Notes: generated by a model from the letters alone, not told the origin. Shown: positions 11,753 through 23,160, numbered from the stretch's first letter. The stretch is DNA of 64,000 nt from Lepturacanthus savala (GCA_030544235.1 CM060478.1:23251227-23315226); one strand, 5' to 3'. Program-made: numbers and translations.

Positions 11753-12311
11753 TTAAGGTACTTTCACACCAACAGCAGTTGGTGTGTACCAAATGGTCCA
11801 TTCGAACCCAATTTGTTAAGTTTGGTTGGTTTTCATTGGTGTTAAAGCATCAACACGAACTTTGGTCCAAAAGAAGGAATGCTAATTATGTCGTAGCTCA
11901 CCTTGTGAGTCTTTGGAACAATGTTCATCCCATATGACCTCATTCATGAAAACAGAGCTTCTCCTCTGCCTGAAATGACACGGTATGCATCTTTGGCGAT
12001 TCTAGTGCGATTCCAGACACAGCTGCAACTAATTTTGGAATTGAATGTTTTGCAAAAAATGGCCAAAACAGAGGATGTAAAACATGAAAGTAAGAGCAAG
12101 TAGCAATGTGTGAACATGTCTCTCCACTGTGAATCAAAATTAGTGCCTTTTCTACCAGAAGATAAATATTAATGAAATATCAATCAAACCAATTTCAGTT
12201 CGTTTGTAGATGTGAAAGCAGACCACACAGAAGTCTATATGCTAATGAGAACATTTTGTATAGCCGGGTATGGACCAAATAATCAAACTAGGGGTGTGGA
12301 TGTGCCCTTAA
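11753..12311. mobile_element. TTAA-flanked MITE 1 inside the Tc1 fossil
   Basis: TTAA at 11753-11756 and at 12308-12311 flank a 551-bp insert. Its ends are imperfect inverted repeats: GGTACTTTCACACC at the left, and GGGCACATCCACACC when the right end is read on the minus strand. The element splits the transposase fossil exactly at TTAA, with homologous transposase sequence on both sides. TTAA target duplication is the mark of the piggyBac and Kolobok superfamilies. No transposase is encoded, so it is non-autonomous. Its left 110 bp match the right end of the second MITE in inverse orientation. Confidence 0.7.
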
Positions 12312-12450
12312 AGAACAAAAAGAACAAGGAATCCTGCAACAGAAGGTTCTGACCCCAAAGAACCCTGACCTCAACATCATGGAGGCAGTCCAAGATGCAG
12401 GAACATCCAACCTGCCTGTAATGAGGAGAACTGCTGCTGTTTTAAAGGTG

Positions 12451-12845
12451 TTAATGTGTTCTCACACCAAATGGACTGAACTTTGTATGAGGTTACTCCA
12501 TAGAAAACAACTATTCATGGCATTATCTTTGAAATCATCCTCACTTTAAATTTACAGCAGATTAGATGCCTTACCAATGGTATTGTATGGTATGGTATTT
12601 GTCAGGCATTGTTTGGGCCAGAGTTTGTGTTCTCACTAGAGGGGCTGCACCAAAGTATGTAATTTGGTATGGAGTCAAGAGAACTGACACCACCTCTTTT
12701 TGGAGGTCTCGGTCCACTTGATTTAATGCACACCAGAGAGCGATTGATGCTTTCACATCAATGAAAACCAACCGAACTGAGCGCATTTGATTCAAATGGA
12801 TCATTTGGTGTGCACCAACTGTTGTTGGTGTGAAAGCACTCTTAA
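12451..12845. mobile_element. TTAA-flanked MITE 2, same family, opposite orientation
   Basis: TTAA at 12451-12454 and 12842-12845 flank about 387 bp. The left end starts TGTGTTCTCACACC. The right end read on the minus strand starts GAGTGCTTTCACACCAAC and then follows MITE 1's left end (CAGTTGGTG, ACCAAATG, TTGGTTTTCATTG, AAAGCATCAA). A degenerate TATGG-rich stretch lies at 12575-12600. No coding capacity is visible. Confidence 0.66.
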
Positions 12846-12964
12846 TGCCTCAAATGTTTGGGTACTGTATATGCCGTTGATACAAATATCTCTGTTTTGT
12901 TGCATACATAGACTGACATTTTAGACAATATACTTTTGGCTTGAATTTTGTGGAAGCTGGTTAT

Positions 12965-14025
12965 AGCGTAAATGCAGTTGGAATGCTAAAGTTGTTGGGC
13001 CTGTTAGGTGATTTTGTGGCCATCTCTTACCTTACCTGCTGGTGTTGTTTTTACAGCATACAGGTGAGATGACATTGTGTGCCAATGTCTTCCAAGACCT
13101 TTATACAACAACTGATTCATTCAGCGTTTTGTGATGTCACCTTTATGGTTAGGTTTAGGGTTGGATTGTGGTCGTAGTTAAAAAAACAAGTGGACACCCA
13201 GTTGCTCCTGGCATGTGCTCCTCTCCTCCATACTGCAAAGAGGAAAAGTACAGTATGCAGACATGTCAGTTGGTTATGCTCACTTTGAAAGTGTCAGGTT
13301 GTGTGTTTTCCAAACTTTGCCTGGGGGAATTGGCAGCCAATGCAATGCCTATGTCTTCAGCTAGAGACGTGTGTGGTACAGTGTCCCAGCTGAGCTGTTA
13401 TATGTCAGAGAGTTTTTTGAATTTGCAGACACCTCATGTCATCAACGCTGCAATACACAGAATGTGGGTGTCCTGGCAGCTCAGTAAGCTAAGGTGTGTC
13501 CAGTGTAAATACAGTACATGTTGCACTTACTCCCTTCTTTTTTTTGCAATCTTTTATGTCTCTCTCTGTACTTCGGAAATAATGGTGAATGTGCCAAAAA
13601 CATTAAACAAAACTTAAAGCGCCAGTTGTTGAGGTTATAAAGAAGGCCATTGTTTGCCATTACTGGACTTCTCATCATTATTTGAATGGAGTCATTACCT
13701 GAATTAATTTTCTTTTGTTGTCTACAGTGCACAGACCCTGCCACTATCTCCGTAAAAAGTAAACTACCTAAGATATTTGGTATTCTCTAAATTTACAAGT
13801 GATGAATAAACCTATGGAAATAATTTCATGCTATCAAATTTGTTTTTGTCTTTAAGGATAGACACATTAATTTGCAAATGGTGTAACACTGTTTGACACG
13901 TTTTCCAATACTACTGTCGTGAGTGATTTCGTTCACCTGAAAAACAACACGCTCTTCCCCACATTGCATTTTGTCAGACGCTTCAAATATATTATCACTT
14001 CCAAAATGACAATTCCCTCGGTCCC
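12965..14025. other. non-coding DNA, nothing recognised
   Basis: A 149-codon plus-strand frame at 13168-13617 is Cys/Ser/Met-rich and resembles no known protein. Its length is within chance expectation. No repeat family is evident. Confidence 0.4.
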
Positions 14026-14029
14026 TGTA

Positions 14030-14300
14030 AGTAAACCATCCAAATCCCCAGCTCTCATCCCTATTTTCCTCCCAAAAAACGAGCATTAGAAGGATTGCCC
14101 TGCTATTGTTGCTCCCCTTGGGAGCAAATCTATTTCTGCAGAGATGGAAATTGTCGGTCCCCACAAAGCTGCTGACACACTCTCAATGGAGGTGTCAATT
14201 CTCGAGGCCTCGCCATTGTGGACTGGATAATTTAATTGGAGAGGCACGACGGTGTGTCCCCGGTCGGGCCATTCAAATGTTGTATCACTGCCTGTCCCAG
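14030..14300. promoter_or_regulatory. candidate conserved non-coding element
   Basis: Complex, CpG-containing sequence with CGAGCATTAGAAGG and GGATAATTTAATTGGAGAGG, and motif-rich text throughout. Overlapping frames on both strands carry no recognisable domain. Among the stronger enhancer-like blocks by eye. Confidence 0.42.
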
Positions 14301-14379
14301 TGCTGGCTCCTCTCCTGCTGCGGAGATTCAAGATTCAACCTCCCCCCCTGCACCTCCCCTTCTCTTAGATTCCTTCCCC

Positions 14380-14870
14380 CTCCTCCCCATGCAGGTTGGT
14401 GGAGGGGGGAGATGCAAAGCTGGTCCAGGCCCCTGAGAGGGCCCATTGTTGGGGGGGTGGTGGGGGTGCAGCCTCGTGGCCTCAGAGTCTCAAAGCGGCT
14501 GTTCTAAAGAGGTACAGGGGAGAAGGCCAAACCTGCGCCGCCATTACCTGGGAGTCGTCTTGGGGGCAGGCACAAAATTAGTCTGCAGATAATGAAGCTG
14601 TCTTTGATTGCAGGGGAGAGCGAGGGTTGGATGGGGGGGAGGGACAGAGTCTCCTGTACAGGGGGCCTCCACAGGGCATGAGAAGCATGTCTTTGGAGGA
14701 GCGCCTGCTGTCAACGGATGCTCTGTTTCTCCGAGATCCTGGCATAGTTTAGGGTTGAAAGATGCACAAGGGCTGGAGAGGAGCACAGCCCGACACATTC
14801 CTTTGTGCGGCTGCTGCAGGTGAATGGGGTTCAGAGACAAGCGGTCGAACAGACACCAGCTGACAAATGC
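14380..14870. promoter_or_regulatory. candidate regulatory block, G-rich with G-quadruplex potential
   Basis: A G-rich strand (14401-14467) has runs of six, seven and five G, including GGGGGGGTGGTGGGGG at 14451-14466. It is followed by CATTACCTGGG, AAAATTAGTCTGCAGATAATG and further G-runs at 14628-14643. The block is G+C-rich relative to the window mean. Frames on both strands are compositionally biased and unlike proteins. Confidence 0.38.
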
Positions 14871-14952
14871 TCACCATCGACTACATGAACACAAAATACT
14901 TAACACCAATAAATAACTTTCTGCTTTCTACTTTATTTCTGGCTCTGAAACT

Positions 14953-15050
14953 AGTCAAGTCAAGTCAGTTTTATTTCTATAGCCCAAAATCAGAAGTCAC
15001 AGATTTTCCTCAATGGGCTTTACAGTTTGTACAACAGCAAAAGGAAAAGT
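14953..15050. repeat. teleost interspersed repeat fragment (CTAGTCAAGTCAAG type)
   Basis: Begins CTAGTCAAGTCAAGTCAG and continues TTTTATTTCTATAGCCC, a motif I know as a frequent dispersed repeat end in fish genomes. A second fragment with the same first 14 bases lies at 19452-19515. The family name is not certain. Confidence 0.6.
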
Positions 15051-15054
15051 AATT

Positions 15055-17914
15055 TTTTCTTTTATAGAAAGTTCCCTGGAATGTAATGTAGTTTGTCAGA
15101 AATATGGCAGCACTTGAAATGCGCATGCTTTCTTTTTGGATCACTATATAAAACTGTGCTGACTGCCTTCGCCAGATTTTCGTCTTTATCTATTCTTTGC
15201 GTGCGTGGTTCGGTGTGTGTTTGTCTCGGTGCACAGTTGTCACGACAACCTGCACGCCCGGCTCATGGCTGCCCTCCAAGCCCAGACAAAGCTGTTGTCG
15301 AATGAACCAGGCGTGTGTCCACTGGACCTGAGGGGTGCCGCCACTGCTAACAAAACGCACAAAGACCCATGTCCCTGGCACTGGCCCTCACCCTGTCTAC
15401 CCGCTATCCTGCCCCTCCCACACACCGCTGCCTGCTGCTTTGTGCCTGATCCAAGAAGAGGAAGTTCCTCTCATCTCCTTTTCAAGGTAGCCCTGACACA
15501 CATGCCCCTCTTTCACACAGGCAGAGTCAGACGGGTACACAGACAAACACACTCACACACACACACAAACGCACACACACACAGAAACAGAATGATCGGA
15601 AACTGACACAGTCTTCAGGCTAGACTGTTCATAAGGTTAGTTTTCATTCTGAAAGAGACACACATTTTTGACACACAGGAAAACATGCAAATAGACACAT
15701 TTTTCACTTTCCAAAGGCACATGCGCATGAAGCTAGCCAACATTTCATTCTGACATTTGTAATAGATGTGCAAAAGTTTTTGGCATCACACGAGTCATGA
15801 ATATATCTGTACCAAGTGAGCTTTTGTCTAATTTTAAAACACATGAGGGCATTTTATGTCTCTGCTCTGTCCACTACAAATAAATACAAAAGCCGTGAGA
15901 AAAATGACACTGTGGCTGACTTGTAGCCACAAAACTAATTGTTCAAAAGGATACTTTAACAGTACTGCACTTCCAGAAATGATTCCAGAAACTAACTGAG
16001 ATTAACTTATTGAAGCCTATGAGCCTTTAAGTCTTTAACTGTCATTTTTACTTTAGAAAATCAAAGTCAAATTCAGAGTACATAATAGGAAAAAAGATAC
16101 ACAGCATGATTGTTAGTAATTCAACTGATATAATTATATGTATGAACTCTTGGGGTTATATATAAAGGCCATAAGTGATGTGAAGATGAGACTTTGCTTA
16201 CTCTCGGTAGAGCCTTTTCCTTGACCCTCCCTGCCTGGACTTTATGCCTTCACTTTATATTTAGACTTTCCGACAAAAAAGCTTTAGTCTTCCTTACCCA
16301 AGCGAAGAATGACATCACAGCGGTTGTTTTCTCAAACTTGACATTTTACGCACCTGTTTTCACAGGCTCAGACTCAGTGATTATGACTAGTAAACTGATC
16401 TTGATGTGTGTGAGTTGGAGCAGTAAAATCCAGATTCCTCACTCGCACCAACAGGACTTACAAGCGAAGAAACTGTTCCACGTCCGGGGACACACTGGAT
16501 CTGTCAAGAGAGCCGCATTTAAAAAACATAAAGAGTGTGGACAGGCGGTGTCAAGTGGCGACTATATGTTCTTTGGTATGTCAGTCACTCTATAGTACGA
16601 GATGCGACACTGAGCTCTCGCATTTGTCACAACGGTGCCATGTCAACTCATATGCATACCTGTATGTAACTCAGCATGACAGATGATTCGGGACTCTGTG
16701 TCGGGTCAACTTCTGTTGTGATCACTCAGCCAAGAAAACCAAAGGAACGTGTGAAATCACAAGTGCACATTTTCTTTATAGAGCTGCTGCTTCTTCTCCT
16801 CCAGCCCCCTCAATATACTCTGCTGCTTACTTTGATGTAAAGATGGTTTGTCAGGTCGAAGAAATGAGGTATAATTAGTCTGAAATTGGGGAAATGACAC
16901 CATCTTAGTGCTCCAGGTGCTATTTTGTGTTGAAGCATTATAAATGTTTATTTTTTAACGTTTTTTTTTTTAAATTTAATTAGTGTATATTTGGTATTTT
17001 GATTAGGCTGATACAGGTTCAGTCATAAATATATATTCATCTTTTTAGAAGTGTTTATTTTACATTTCTTTCTGGAATTGCACAAATCACATTGTGATGT
17101 GTGATTGTCTATTGATGAATTGTATTCTCCAACATATTACCTCATGGTTTATATAATAATGTAATGCTAGAACTCTTATGTTTGATCAATTATTCATTAC
17201 ATTATGATGGATACACCAAGCAAAAGGGTTCAGAAATAGAAAATGCACCATTAATGACGTGGTGGTATGACTTTAAATGCCCTGAAAACTTTTCTCAATC
17301 TGTTTCTTACCATGAGCAGAGTGATTGTGTTTATACATGATATCACATTATTTTCTGCCAGAGTTACAACAGTTTTGGTTTTTGCACATGAGGAATTATT
17401 TTTAGTTTTCTGTTTTCCTCTGTGCTCTTTCCACTGGTTTGAGGCGAGTGAGTTTCATTTGGGAAAAAAGGGCCTGTAGTGTACTTCTGTGCACCAATTG
17501 CGATTTCAGACTCGATGACAGTTGGCAGGTTGTTTGGCCATTGAGTGAAATCTAATTAAACCACACCCACACAGTCCTGATGATTTGTTGATGTGATGAT
17601 TCGTTTTTAAGTTAAACCCAATAATGATACCGAAGGGTGTTCTTTTCTCATGATTTGAAACGTGTGGGCCATTAAATCAATTCATGAATCAGTTTGGGTG
17701 GCCCAAAACCAAAAAAATTTGAGGTCTGACTTCCAACTCCTCAGTTAGGTCAGTTCCTGCAGTAAAGCAGCAGTAAAGTTTATACAGCATTAGTAGCATC
17801 AGGCCAGACTTCATCTTCCTCTAAGATCTCTATAATGAAGGTTATCCAATAATTATCTCACCAATGATGTCATGAAGGTGGATGAAAGGGAGAGAAATAC
17901 AGTTTGGACTCAGA
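15055..17914. other. non-coding DNA with small CA-rich tracts and one Tc1-end-like word
   Basis: A CA-rich stretch lies at about 15545-15583. GTGCAAAAGTTTTTGGCA near 15768 resembles the terminal repeat of fish Tc1-like elements, but no partner end is visible. A 133-codon frame at 16194-16595 has no recognisable domain. An oligo-T run lies at about 16961-16972. Block 17490-17700 contains ATCTAATTAAACC and may be regulatory. Confidence 0.4.
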
Positions 17915-18240
17915 ACACGGCCTCCAACCTCTTAATGAATATGACCTCTGAGTCCTTCCCACAATTCCCTGGGCTCTCATTCCCCCTCTCCAAAAAAAAC
18001 CTACAGTGCTTAATGATTCCAAGGACTCTGGGGTGAGCTCCAACTCTAATCAATGAACCCCATCTATGGGGAGCCAGTATCCCTGGCGACACTGTTGCCA
18101 AGACAGTCGCGCTTGGCAACCCAGGTTCACCATGGTGATGAGTTCCCGTTAGAGACCTTTTTTTCCCCCCTCGACGTGGAGTGTCTGGCTGAACTGGCAA
18201 GACAAGAGTCATTATGTAAAGTTTTCTCCCCCTCATTCAC
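17915..18240. promoter_or_regulatory. candidate conserved non-coding element with a 9-bp inverted repeat
   Basis: GTTGCCAAG (18094-18102) and CTTGGCAAC (18112-18120) form a perfect inverted repeat with a 9-bp spacer. Each arm contains both an RFX half-site (GTTGCC/GGCAAC) and an NFI half-site (TTGGC/GCCAA). A CACCATGGTG palindrome follows at 18129-18138. The upstream part carries TCTTAATGAATATG and GCTTAATGATTCC. Unique sequence, CpG-containing. Confidence 0.42.
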
Positions 18241-18375
18241 CATGTGTGCTCTTTTTATGGCGAGAACAACAAAGATTAAATATGTGACTTGTTTGTTTGG
18301 AAATTTTAGATTTAGTTTATTGCTTTGGCAAGAGTGATGGAAAGAACTGAAAACTGAGAGTTAAAATATTAATGG

Positions 18376-18412
18376 AAAAAAGAGAGAGAGAGAAAGAGGG
18401 GGAGAGAGAGGA
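18376..18412. repeat. (GA)n-rich purine tract
   Basis: AG repeats interrupted by AAAG and GGGGG. Short imperfect microsatellite. Confidence 0.9.
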
Positions 18413-18939
18413 TGGGAAGTATTAGGTGGGACAGCCAGGATGGGAAATGATAGAGTTACAATATAATTTCATCTTCATAGTGATTGAAAGGTGGTGAAAA
18501 GCAGCATTTTGTTTATGAAAATTGTCCAATAATCCCATCTGCTAAAGCTGTAGTAGAGGTGAGGAAGAACTTTGGAAATGAAGATGTCTTTCAGAGTCTG
18601 AATAGTGGTGTCATTTTCCTTTTAAACTTGGAAAAGCCTCTGGATTCTATTTTTGTTTTCTCTCACTACCCTGTCTTTTTTCTCCATCCTCCAGTTTTGT
18701 TTCCAGTTTTGGAACGATTGCTAAATATGTTTTGTTTTTCCCCCCAAAACACCCCATGATTTTGACAGCTTTGGTGCAAGCATTTGTCTAAAAATCCACT
18801 GTTCAAAGACAATTTCATGTACTTGCATGCTCAAGATTTCCTTTCTGTTTTGTTGTTTTCAAAGACCAGAAAGGCCCCTAAGAAAGGTTTAAAAAATGGA
18901 GGGAAGAGCATTTTGCACTGCTCTTCTCATTGATGAAAT

Positions 18940-19400
18940 GTTTCCTCTTCCTCTTCAATTATTCAGGCCGTTTTCATTGGAGAACTCCCAGTGGCACGCG
19001 GTGAGATTTGCATCCTGATTTATTTGTCATATATCCTTTATATCTCTAAATTCTTTATACCTCTCCAGTGGCCCCATGCATCTTTCATGGGCTCCTCAGC
19101 AGTGTTTGCAGGCCAGATCTGAACACATTTTACACATCACGCTGCAGCTGCAACTCGCCTACTTCACCTTGGGTGTGTAGAGTGAATGAAAAATGTATTC
19201 TCGGGTGTCGTAATTTCTTTTTTCTTCTCCTCCTCATACCACCGAGTTTTTGGCGTTGTCAGTGTCAAGAGTCGCCACCTCACAGGCTGATTTTCCACAC
19301 TCTCTCTCTCCCCTCCTTCTTCTGGTTTGTGTTGAACTTTGAAAATTGCAAGAGAAGCATCTCTCTGACCTGGATAGGATGTTTGTTGATGATGAGTGAC
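18940..19400. promoter_or_regulatory. possible conserved non-coding element with octamer word
   Basis: Contains ATTTGCAT at 19006-19013, the POU octamer in reverse, within CpG-containing unique sequence (GGCACGCGGTGAG). An 8-mer of this kind is expected about twice in the window by chance. Open frames here (111 and 80 codons) are not protein-like. Confidence 0.28.
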
Positions 19401-19451
19401 TGACACAATTAGGTGAATATGGAAATCATGTGTTGGTGCTACCCACAGGGC

Positions 19452-19515
19452 TAGTCAAGTCAAGGCAAATTTATTTATGAAGCACTTTTAACAAATGAAG
19501 TTCATCAGAGGGAGA
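19452..19515. repeat. teleost interspersed repeat fragment (CTAGTCAAGTCAAG type), second copy
   Basis: Begins CTAGTCAAGTCAAGGCAAA and continues with TTTATTTATGAAGCAC, parallel to the fragment at 14953. The two share their first 14 bases and a T-rich segment, then diverge. Confidence 0.55.
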
Positions 19516-19549
19516 GTTTTGAGAAAGCATAAACTTCATTGTCAAAACA

Positions 19550-20238
19550 TAAAATAACTGTCATATTATACTGGCATAGGTTGGTATTGTGCTGTGTACT
19601 TGAATATTTCCATTCGATTCTACTTTATACTTCCATTCCATTACATTTCAGAGGGATATATACTTTCTACTCTTACGTTTATTTGGCAGCTTTAGTTATT
19701 GAAGATGATAATATAACAGAATTGATATATTAAACGCTTCTCATGGAAAATATTGATAAGTGCAATTAATTTGGATGAATTAGTCACAACGCATGTAATG
19801 AATTAGTTTCATTTATTTGATCGCTCAATAGCATACTTAAGAAACAACAGATAAATATAAACCAGTGGTTTCCAACCTTTTTGGCTTTTGACATCTTAGA
19901 AAAAGCAGCGTGTAGTCATCACATTTCAATTGTTTAAGTTACTATAAACTATATGAAGCATGTGAAATCATATTTAAACTAGCTCCACTTCCTGCAGGTA
20001 CAGGAAAATGCTGCACAGAATACAGCAGAATTAGCAATCTAATGTATTAATGTCATATTATAAGTCAGTCAGAGGGACAAAACATTTACTTTAGCATTTA
20101 AAGTAAATTTTGCTTATAAATCTAATGTACTTTTAACTACAATGTTTTATTTAAGTAGGGTTTTTTCATGCAGGGATATTAGTATTTTCTTTTACATTGC
20201 TGTCTTGGCACTTTTACTTATTTTCAGAATCTGAATCG
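19550..20238 (-). mobile_element. interspersed fish repeat ('CAGTGGTGGAAGAA' family), minus orientation
   Basis: Reads like the reverse complement of the element at 23168. The left part has 'TACTTGAATATTTCCATT', 'ATTACATTTCAGAGGGA' and 'CTTTAGTTATTGAAGATGATAA'. The right part has 'CTTTTACTTATTTTCAGAATCTGAA'. These are segments of a very common percomorph interspersed element. A hAT-like end, AACCAGTGGTTTCCAACC, occurs inside at 19861-19878, so the repeat may itself be composite. Confidence 0.6.
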
Positions 20239-20649
20239 TAATTCCACATTTGACACCTTCATTCACAAAAATCCAAAACTGTCATATTGGCAGTTGTTTG
20301 AATTGTGGTGACTTATGACACTTGTCATTCATTGTTGTCAAAGAAACTGTATCAGACCAGAAAGACCTCACATCCCTCTACTTTTTTTTCCTTTGGCAAG
20401 ACTATTTCCCTGTTTATTTATGCCATTGACAGACAATAGCAGAAGGCCCTGAGGGAGATAAGTTTATGACATGCTTAAATATGACAATGCTTTGAACTGG
20501 CGTCACACAGACTTTACCCCCACACCACGGAGCATAGGGATAAAGATAAACATGTTTGTAATGGTGTAAATTTAATTCTCTATTTGGCATCGCAGTGACT
20601 CTCACCCACGCAGGATGGCATGAGGGAAAAAAAAGCATCTCCCAACTTC
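20239..20649. other. non-coding spacer, nothing recognised
   Basis: No gene or repeat family recognised. An oligo-T run lies at about 20383-20391. Confidence 0.4.
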
Positions 20650-20919
20650 TTCAACGATCATTTCCCCCATCGCCCCCTGTCCGTCTCTGTTGACACATTG
20701 CCACTCCAAGCCGTTCCGCTGATTTTTATTTCCCTTCCGAAATGGCCACAAGCTAAAGCGCCGCATATGTGGCGCTGAACAATGTGGGAAACGCTGCGGC
20801 CTTTCCCCCCGGATCGGAGCGCCGCACTCAGAGACAGATTGCTATGCTGGAATGTGCCACCGAGCCTTACAATCTCCATCTGCTTGGGCAAGCCGTGGAT
20901 GAGCGGGGGAATGACAGAG

Positions 20920-20922
<3 letters not shown>
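20650..20922. promoter_or_regulatory. candidate conserved non-coding element, CpG-rich
   Basis: One of the most CpG-rich stretches of the left half, with words such as GCGCCGCATATGTGGCGC, CCGGATCGGAGCGCCGC and GGGAAACGCTGCGG. Part of it (GCGCC..GGCGC at 20759-20776) is an inverted repeat around CATATG. It abuts a long (GA)n tract. A 148-codon frame starting here runs through that tract and is not credible as a gene. Confidence 0.42.

Positions 20923-20988
<66 letters not shown>
20923..20988. repeat. (GA)n microsatellite
   Basis: Uninterrupted alternating GA for about 65 bp. It produces the Glu-Arg and Ser-Leu repeats seen in overlapping frames. Confidence 0.98.
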
Positions 20989-20991
<3 letters not shown>

Positions 20992-21312
20992 GGGGGCAGA
21001 ATGATGGAGTGGCTATTAAATATACAGCAGGCAGCGAGGAACATGCAGGGTGTTGTTGGGAGGCTCCTGCATTATGGCGGTGCATCAGTGTTCCATCTCT
21101 TCATTTCTCTGTTTCCTTCTATTTTAGTTCTTTTCTCAGCAGAGTCTTGTATGTTGCTCTGTTTTTCTTTTTTCCCATCATTCCTTTCTTGACTGTTTTT
21201 CTTTTTCTCCCCTGAAGACTCAGCTGTGTTTATTTCTTTTTTATTCCTTAATTATTTTTCTTGTCATTTTTCATTTATCTTCTTTATTTCCTTCACTTTT
21301 ATTATTTTTCAA

Positions 21313-21316
<4 letters not shown>

Positions 21317-21361
<45 letters not shown>
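21317..21361. repeat. (AT)n microsatellite
   Basis: About 22 alternating AT units within T-rich sequence (21100-21560). It is self-complementary and could extrude a hairpin. Confidence 0.98.
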
Positions 21362-21364
<3 letters not shown>

Positions 21365-21599
21365 CTTGCAGTATCTTCTTTCTTTTCCTTTGTAATAGAT
21401 TTTCTTTATCTCCCTCTTCTTGTCCAAGTCTTGTCCTTGCTTCTCTCTGGTTATTTTTTCAAATAATCATTCCTTTTTCCTCTGTTGTCTCTATCTCCCT
21501 TGCTATTGCTTCATGTCTTATTTTCCTTTCTGCTTTTCCATTTGCTGCTAATCAGAATATAAGGCAACCTATGTCACATAAATGAGAGATGAACCCCTT

Positions 21600-21860
21600 C
21601 ACAGGGTTTAAATGCAGACATTTTATTAGAATCAGTCGTCGAGTCCTAGTCCGTAGGCGGGAACCAGTGGATGTGAATTGAGCTGAGGCTAACCTCAATG
21701 TTAATTCAACCTTTTATGGAGCGCTCTGGTGGTGGCGGCGGCGGTGGGCACAGCCGCTGTCTCGGGCTTCATGACAGCTTGCTAACGCTGAACCGCTGAG
21801 GTGTCTCTGCCACATTTTCTCCCCGTTTGCCATCTAATTCACACGTCCCTGAAGTACACT
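21600..21860. promoter_or_regulatory. candidate conserved non-coding element with GGC-repeat core
   Basis: Unique CpG-containing sequence with TCGTCGAGTCC, a GGTGGCGGCGGCGGTGGG core near 21729-21746, and ATCTAATTCACACG. Flanking DNA is T-rich and low-complexity, so the composition shift is sharp on both sides. Confidence 0.4.
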
Positions 21861-22072
21861 TCTAAAAAATTGGATGGTAAAACATTGTGAAAACATCTTC
21901 AGATGACAGACGTACTACGGCGAGGGCTGGGTGGGGCGAGGGAGAGGGTATGTGGGTCATGTATCTGTGTCCAGATCAGTTGGCAGATTTTTCTCTCTCT
22001 CTTTCTTTCTTCTTTTCATTCCGGCAGATTTCTTCATCAGGTTGGAGAGAAGGTGGCCTCCTGTCACGAAAC

Positions 22073-22088
22073 AGTGTGTGTGTGCGAG

Positions 22089-22120
<32 letters not shown>
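22073..22120. repeat. (GT)n microsatellite
   Basis: GT repeats with one interruption (GCGAGCT), followed by a G-rich stretch to 22150 containing a seven-G run. Confidence 0.97.
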
Positions 22121-22164
22121 TGGAGTTAGGGTGGGCAGAGGTGGGGGGGCAGTGAAGGAGCCTG

Positions 22165-22400
22165 ACTGGAAAACCGTGTTCAGCTATTTTTAATTCATGG
22201 GATACCACCTGGCTAATGGTGTTTTTGGATCCGCCAGCTCCCCGCAAGCCCAGAACAGAACTTGTTTCAAATAATCAGGCCTCCGCCAAATGCGCTGAAA
22301 TTATTCATGCAGCCTGCATTACGAGCCGTTGATCATAATATTCGAATATTAAAACAGTTCGGAAATGTCAGGTAGCATTAGGATGCATTGATGGCAAGCC
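22165..22400. promoter_or_regulatory. candidate conserved non-coding element with a 14-bp palindrome
   Basis: Contains a perfect palindrome, AATATTCGAATATT, at 22337-22350. Nearby words include AGCTATTTTTAATTCATGG, GGCTAATGGTG, CAAATAATCAGGC and GAAATTATTCATGCAGCC. The text is complex, unique and rich in ATTA/TAAT cores with retained CpGs. By eye it is one of the best enhancer candidates in the window. Confidence 0.45.
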
Positions 22401-22404
22401 AAAC

Positions 22405-23160
22405 AGCTCATGAAAGTCATATGGAAAAGTAAGGCACTTTTTTCCTTTAGTATTTTTTTATTCTAAAACATTCTATAGTAAATCAAAGGAAGTGGAGAAA
22501 ATATATTTTACACAATATCTAACACTAACATAAACACATACATTTAAACAATTATGCGATCAATGCCTTCATAAAAACATAAAATGTATAATACAGGCGG
22601 AAGCTTTCTTTTGTTAAACCTTTAAGAGGCTCTGTAGCCATGTGGGTCACATTAAATACATATTGCTTTATCTAAAATTCTGCTTAACAACATTGTGATG
22701 TCAACATTACTGGAAACGTTAACATAGTCGTGCTGAACTTACAGTAACCAGCAGGCCACTGATGTTATCCTGCCCATTGATTTCCTCTGTGGCCATAAGT
22801 ACTGACGGCTTCAGCTTAAGATAGCTCAAGACCATAAAAGGCAGATTGACCAAACATAACATCATATGATTATATGAAATATTGATAAGAGCGGTCTCCT
22901 CTCCCATCAGGCCTTATAGACAAACAAATGGACAATTGGCTGGCCCTGACTGGACTCTAGCAGCTTGTGTAATGTATATGTAAGGAGCATAAGAACATAG
23001 TGGAAAATACAGCTGAGGTATAAGGCTGAAAGCTTGTCTGGTGGCTTGTCTTGTTCTCATACATTTTCTCTTAATATCCAAAATGTGTTTCGATAATAAC
23101 TCATATTCATGTAAATGCTGCACTCATTGGGCTAAGAATCAATGTGAGCTGACAGGCACC
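22405..23160. other. A+T-rich non-coding DNA, nothing recognised
   Basis: No gene, motif block or repeat family evident. Confidence 0.4.

Larger units (their letters stand above)
11690..12960 (+). pseudogene. decayed Tc1/mariner-like transposase, split by two MITEs
   Basis: Three separated pieces (11690-11756, 12312-12454, 12846-12960) belong to one Tc1-like transposase fossil. The first piece encodes 'HDNDPKHAA', matching the DNDPKH block around the second catalytic aspartate. The second encodes 'NPDLNIME', matching the block around the terminal glutamate of the DD(34)E triad. The N-terminal DNA-binding half is missing and the terminal inverted repeats are not clear. The two interruptions are TTAA-flanked elements listed separately. 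The gene is dead: truncated, interrupted and mutated. Confidence 0.72.

Noticed and set aside
13168..13617. 149-codon plus-strand frame
   Set aside because: No recognisable motif, odd composition, length within chance.
16194..16595. 133-codon frame with a hydrophobic start
   Set aside because: It could mimic a signal peptide, but nothing else supports a gene: no domain, no splice context, no neighbour.
20769..21215. 148-codon frame with a long Glu-Arg repeat
   Set aside because: The repeat is the translated (GA)n tract; the flanking parts are unlike protein.
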